DNA of 23,931 bases, taken from contig DDJQ01000029.1 of the NCBI GenBank assembly GCA_002339125.1, positions 1 to 23,931 of the forward strand, written 5' to 3'. The notes under the pieces were generated by a model. That model made no database searches, was not told where the DNA came from, and worked only from the letters and a program-made list of their open reading frames with translations. Of this stretch, positions 23,827 to 23,931 are shown piece after piece; the first letter of the stretch is position 1, and each line of letters begins with the position of its first letter. Source of the DNA: Alteromonadaceae bacterium UBA2620 (GTDB taxonomy: Bacteria; Pseudomonadota; Gammaproteobacteria; Enterobacterales; Alteromonadaceae). The translations under genes were made by a program, and so were the position numbers.

Positions 23827-23929
23827 GAGCGGACGAATCCAATCTGACCATGTGATTTCCGCTATTCGCTCATTGGAGTCTAAAACAGCCGCTGCCGAGA
23901 CTGAAAATGGTCATTGGACTAAACCGCTC
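23827..23929. repeat. inverted-repeat element containing the right copy of the dispersed repeat
   Basis: The right copy of the 55-bp repeat (23859-23913) lies in a 103-bp element with matched ends. GAGCGG, TCCAAT and GACCAT on the left (23827-23851) are complementary, in order, to ATGGTC, ATTGGA and CCGCTC on the right (23907-23929), with 5-base spacers between the outer arms. It could fold into a long hairpin like a MITE or REP element. The element lies 31 bp after the zinc-ribbon gene and reaches the window edge. Confidence 0.65.
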
Positions 23930-23931
23930 CG

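Overview
The window looks like a chromosomal segment of a marine gammaproteobacterium, most likely in or near the Alteromonadales. This rests on family resemblance and gene content (a YhiI-RbbA-YhhJ operon, a YqhD/Old Yellow Enzyme cluster, an integron-type qac cassette), not on a database search. Composition is mosaic by eye: the flanks (about 1.1-3.8 kb and 17.2-22.1 kb) are richer in G+C, the middle (about 4.6-16.6 kb) is visibly lower, and the last kilobase is A+T-rich.

Layout. 1-350: REP-like hairpin units with covarying stems, running into the stop codon of a small PH-domain protein gene (minus strand). 1124-3818: a two-gene plus-strand unit of a PLP threonine/serine dehydratase and an exported YtcJ-type amidohydrolase, preceded by alternating complementary segments and followed by a terminator. 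3991-4635: a QacF/QacH-like small multidrug resistance gene between two attC-type sites, all on the minus strand, with no integrase in view. 4655-6061: gene debris, namely an RND efflux permease missing its N-terminus and carrying two in-frame stops, abutting tail-to-tail a fragment of an acyl-CoA synthetase.

6304-10257: a compact minus-strand operon encoding a CmcJ/NvfI-type oxygenase, an aldehyde dehydrogenase and a prolyl-4-hydroxylase-like 2-oxoglutarate oxygenase. It is divergent from a LysR regulator gene that is frameshifted at a poly-A run. No characterised pathway with this trio came to mind, so it is the best candidate for undescribed biochemistry. 10391-14616: a LysR gene divergent from an exported DJ-1/PfpI protein, YqhD aldehyde reductase and an Old Yellow Enzyme; together these look like a reactive-aldehyde/enone detoxification module. 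14764-16082: a broken membrane GGDEF-EAL gene, followed by about 1.1 kb of non-coding sequence holding the last ~32 codons of a tyrosine recombinase.

17186-22093: the intact operon yhiI-like, rbbA, yhhJ (minus strand), encoding a membrane-fusion protein, a double-ATPase/permease fusion and an ABC-2 permease. 22312-22745: a frameshifted universal-stress-protein pseudogene. 23170-23796: a small double zinc-ribbon, single-pass membrane protein gene bracketed by two copies of a 55-bp repeat; the right copy sits inside a larger inverted-repeat element at the window edge.

Overall reading: an accessory island of lower G+C, with eroded genes at both ends (attC cassette and RND debris on the left, GGDEF-EAL and recombinase debris on the right), appears to lie between two more G+C-rich host segments. 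Several pseudogenes are broken by nonsense codons that fit single C-to-T changes, and others by indels at or near homopolymers, for which sequencing error cannot be excluded.
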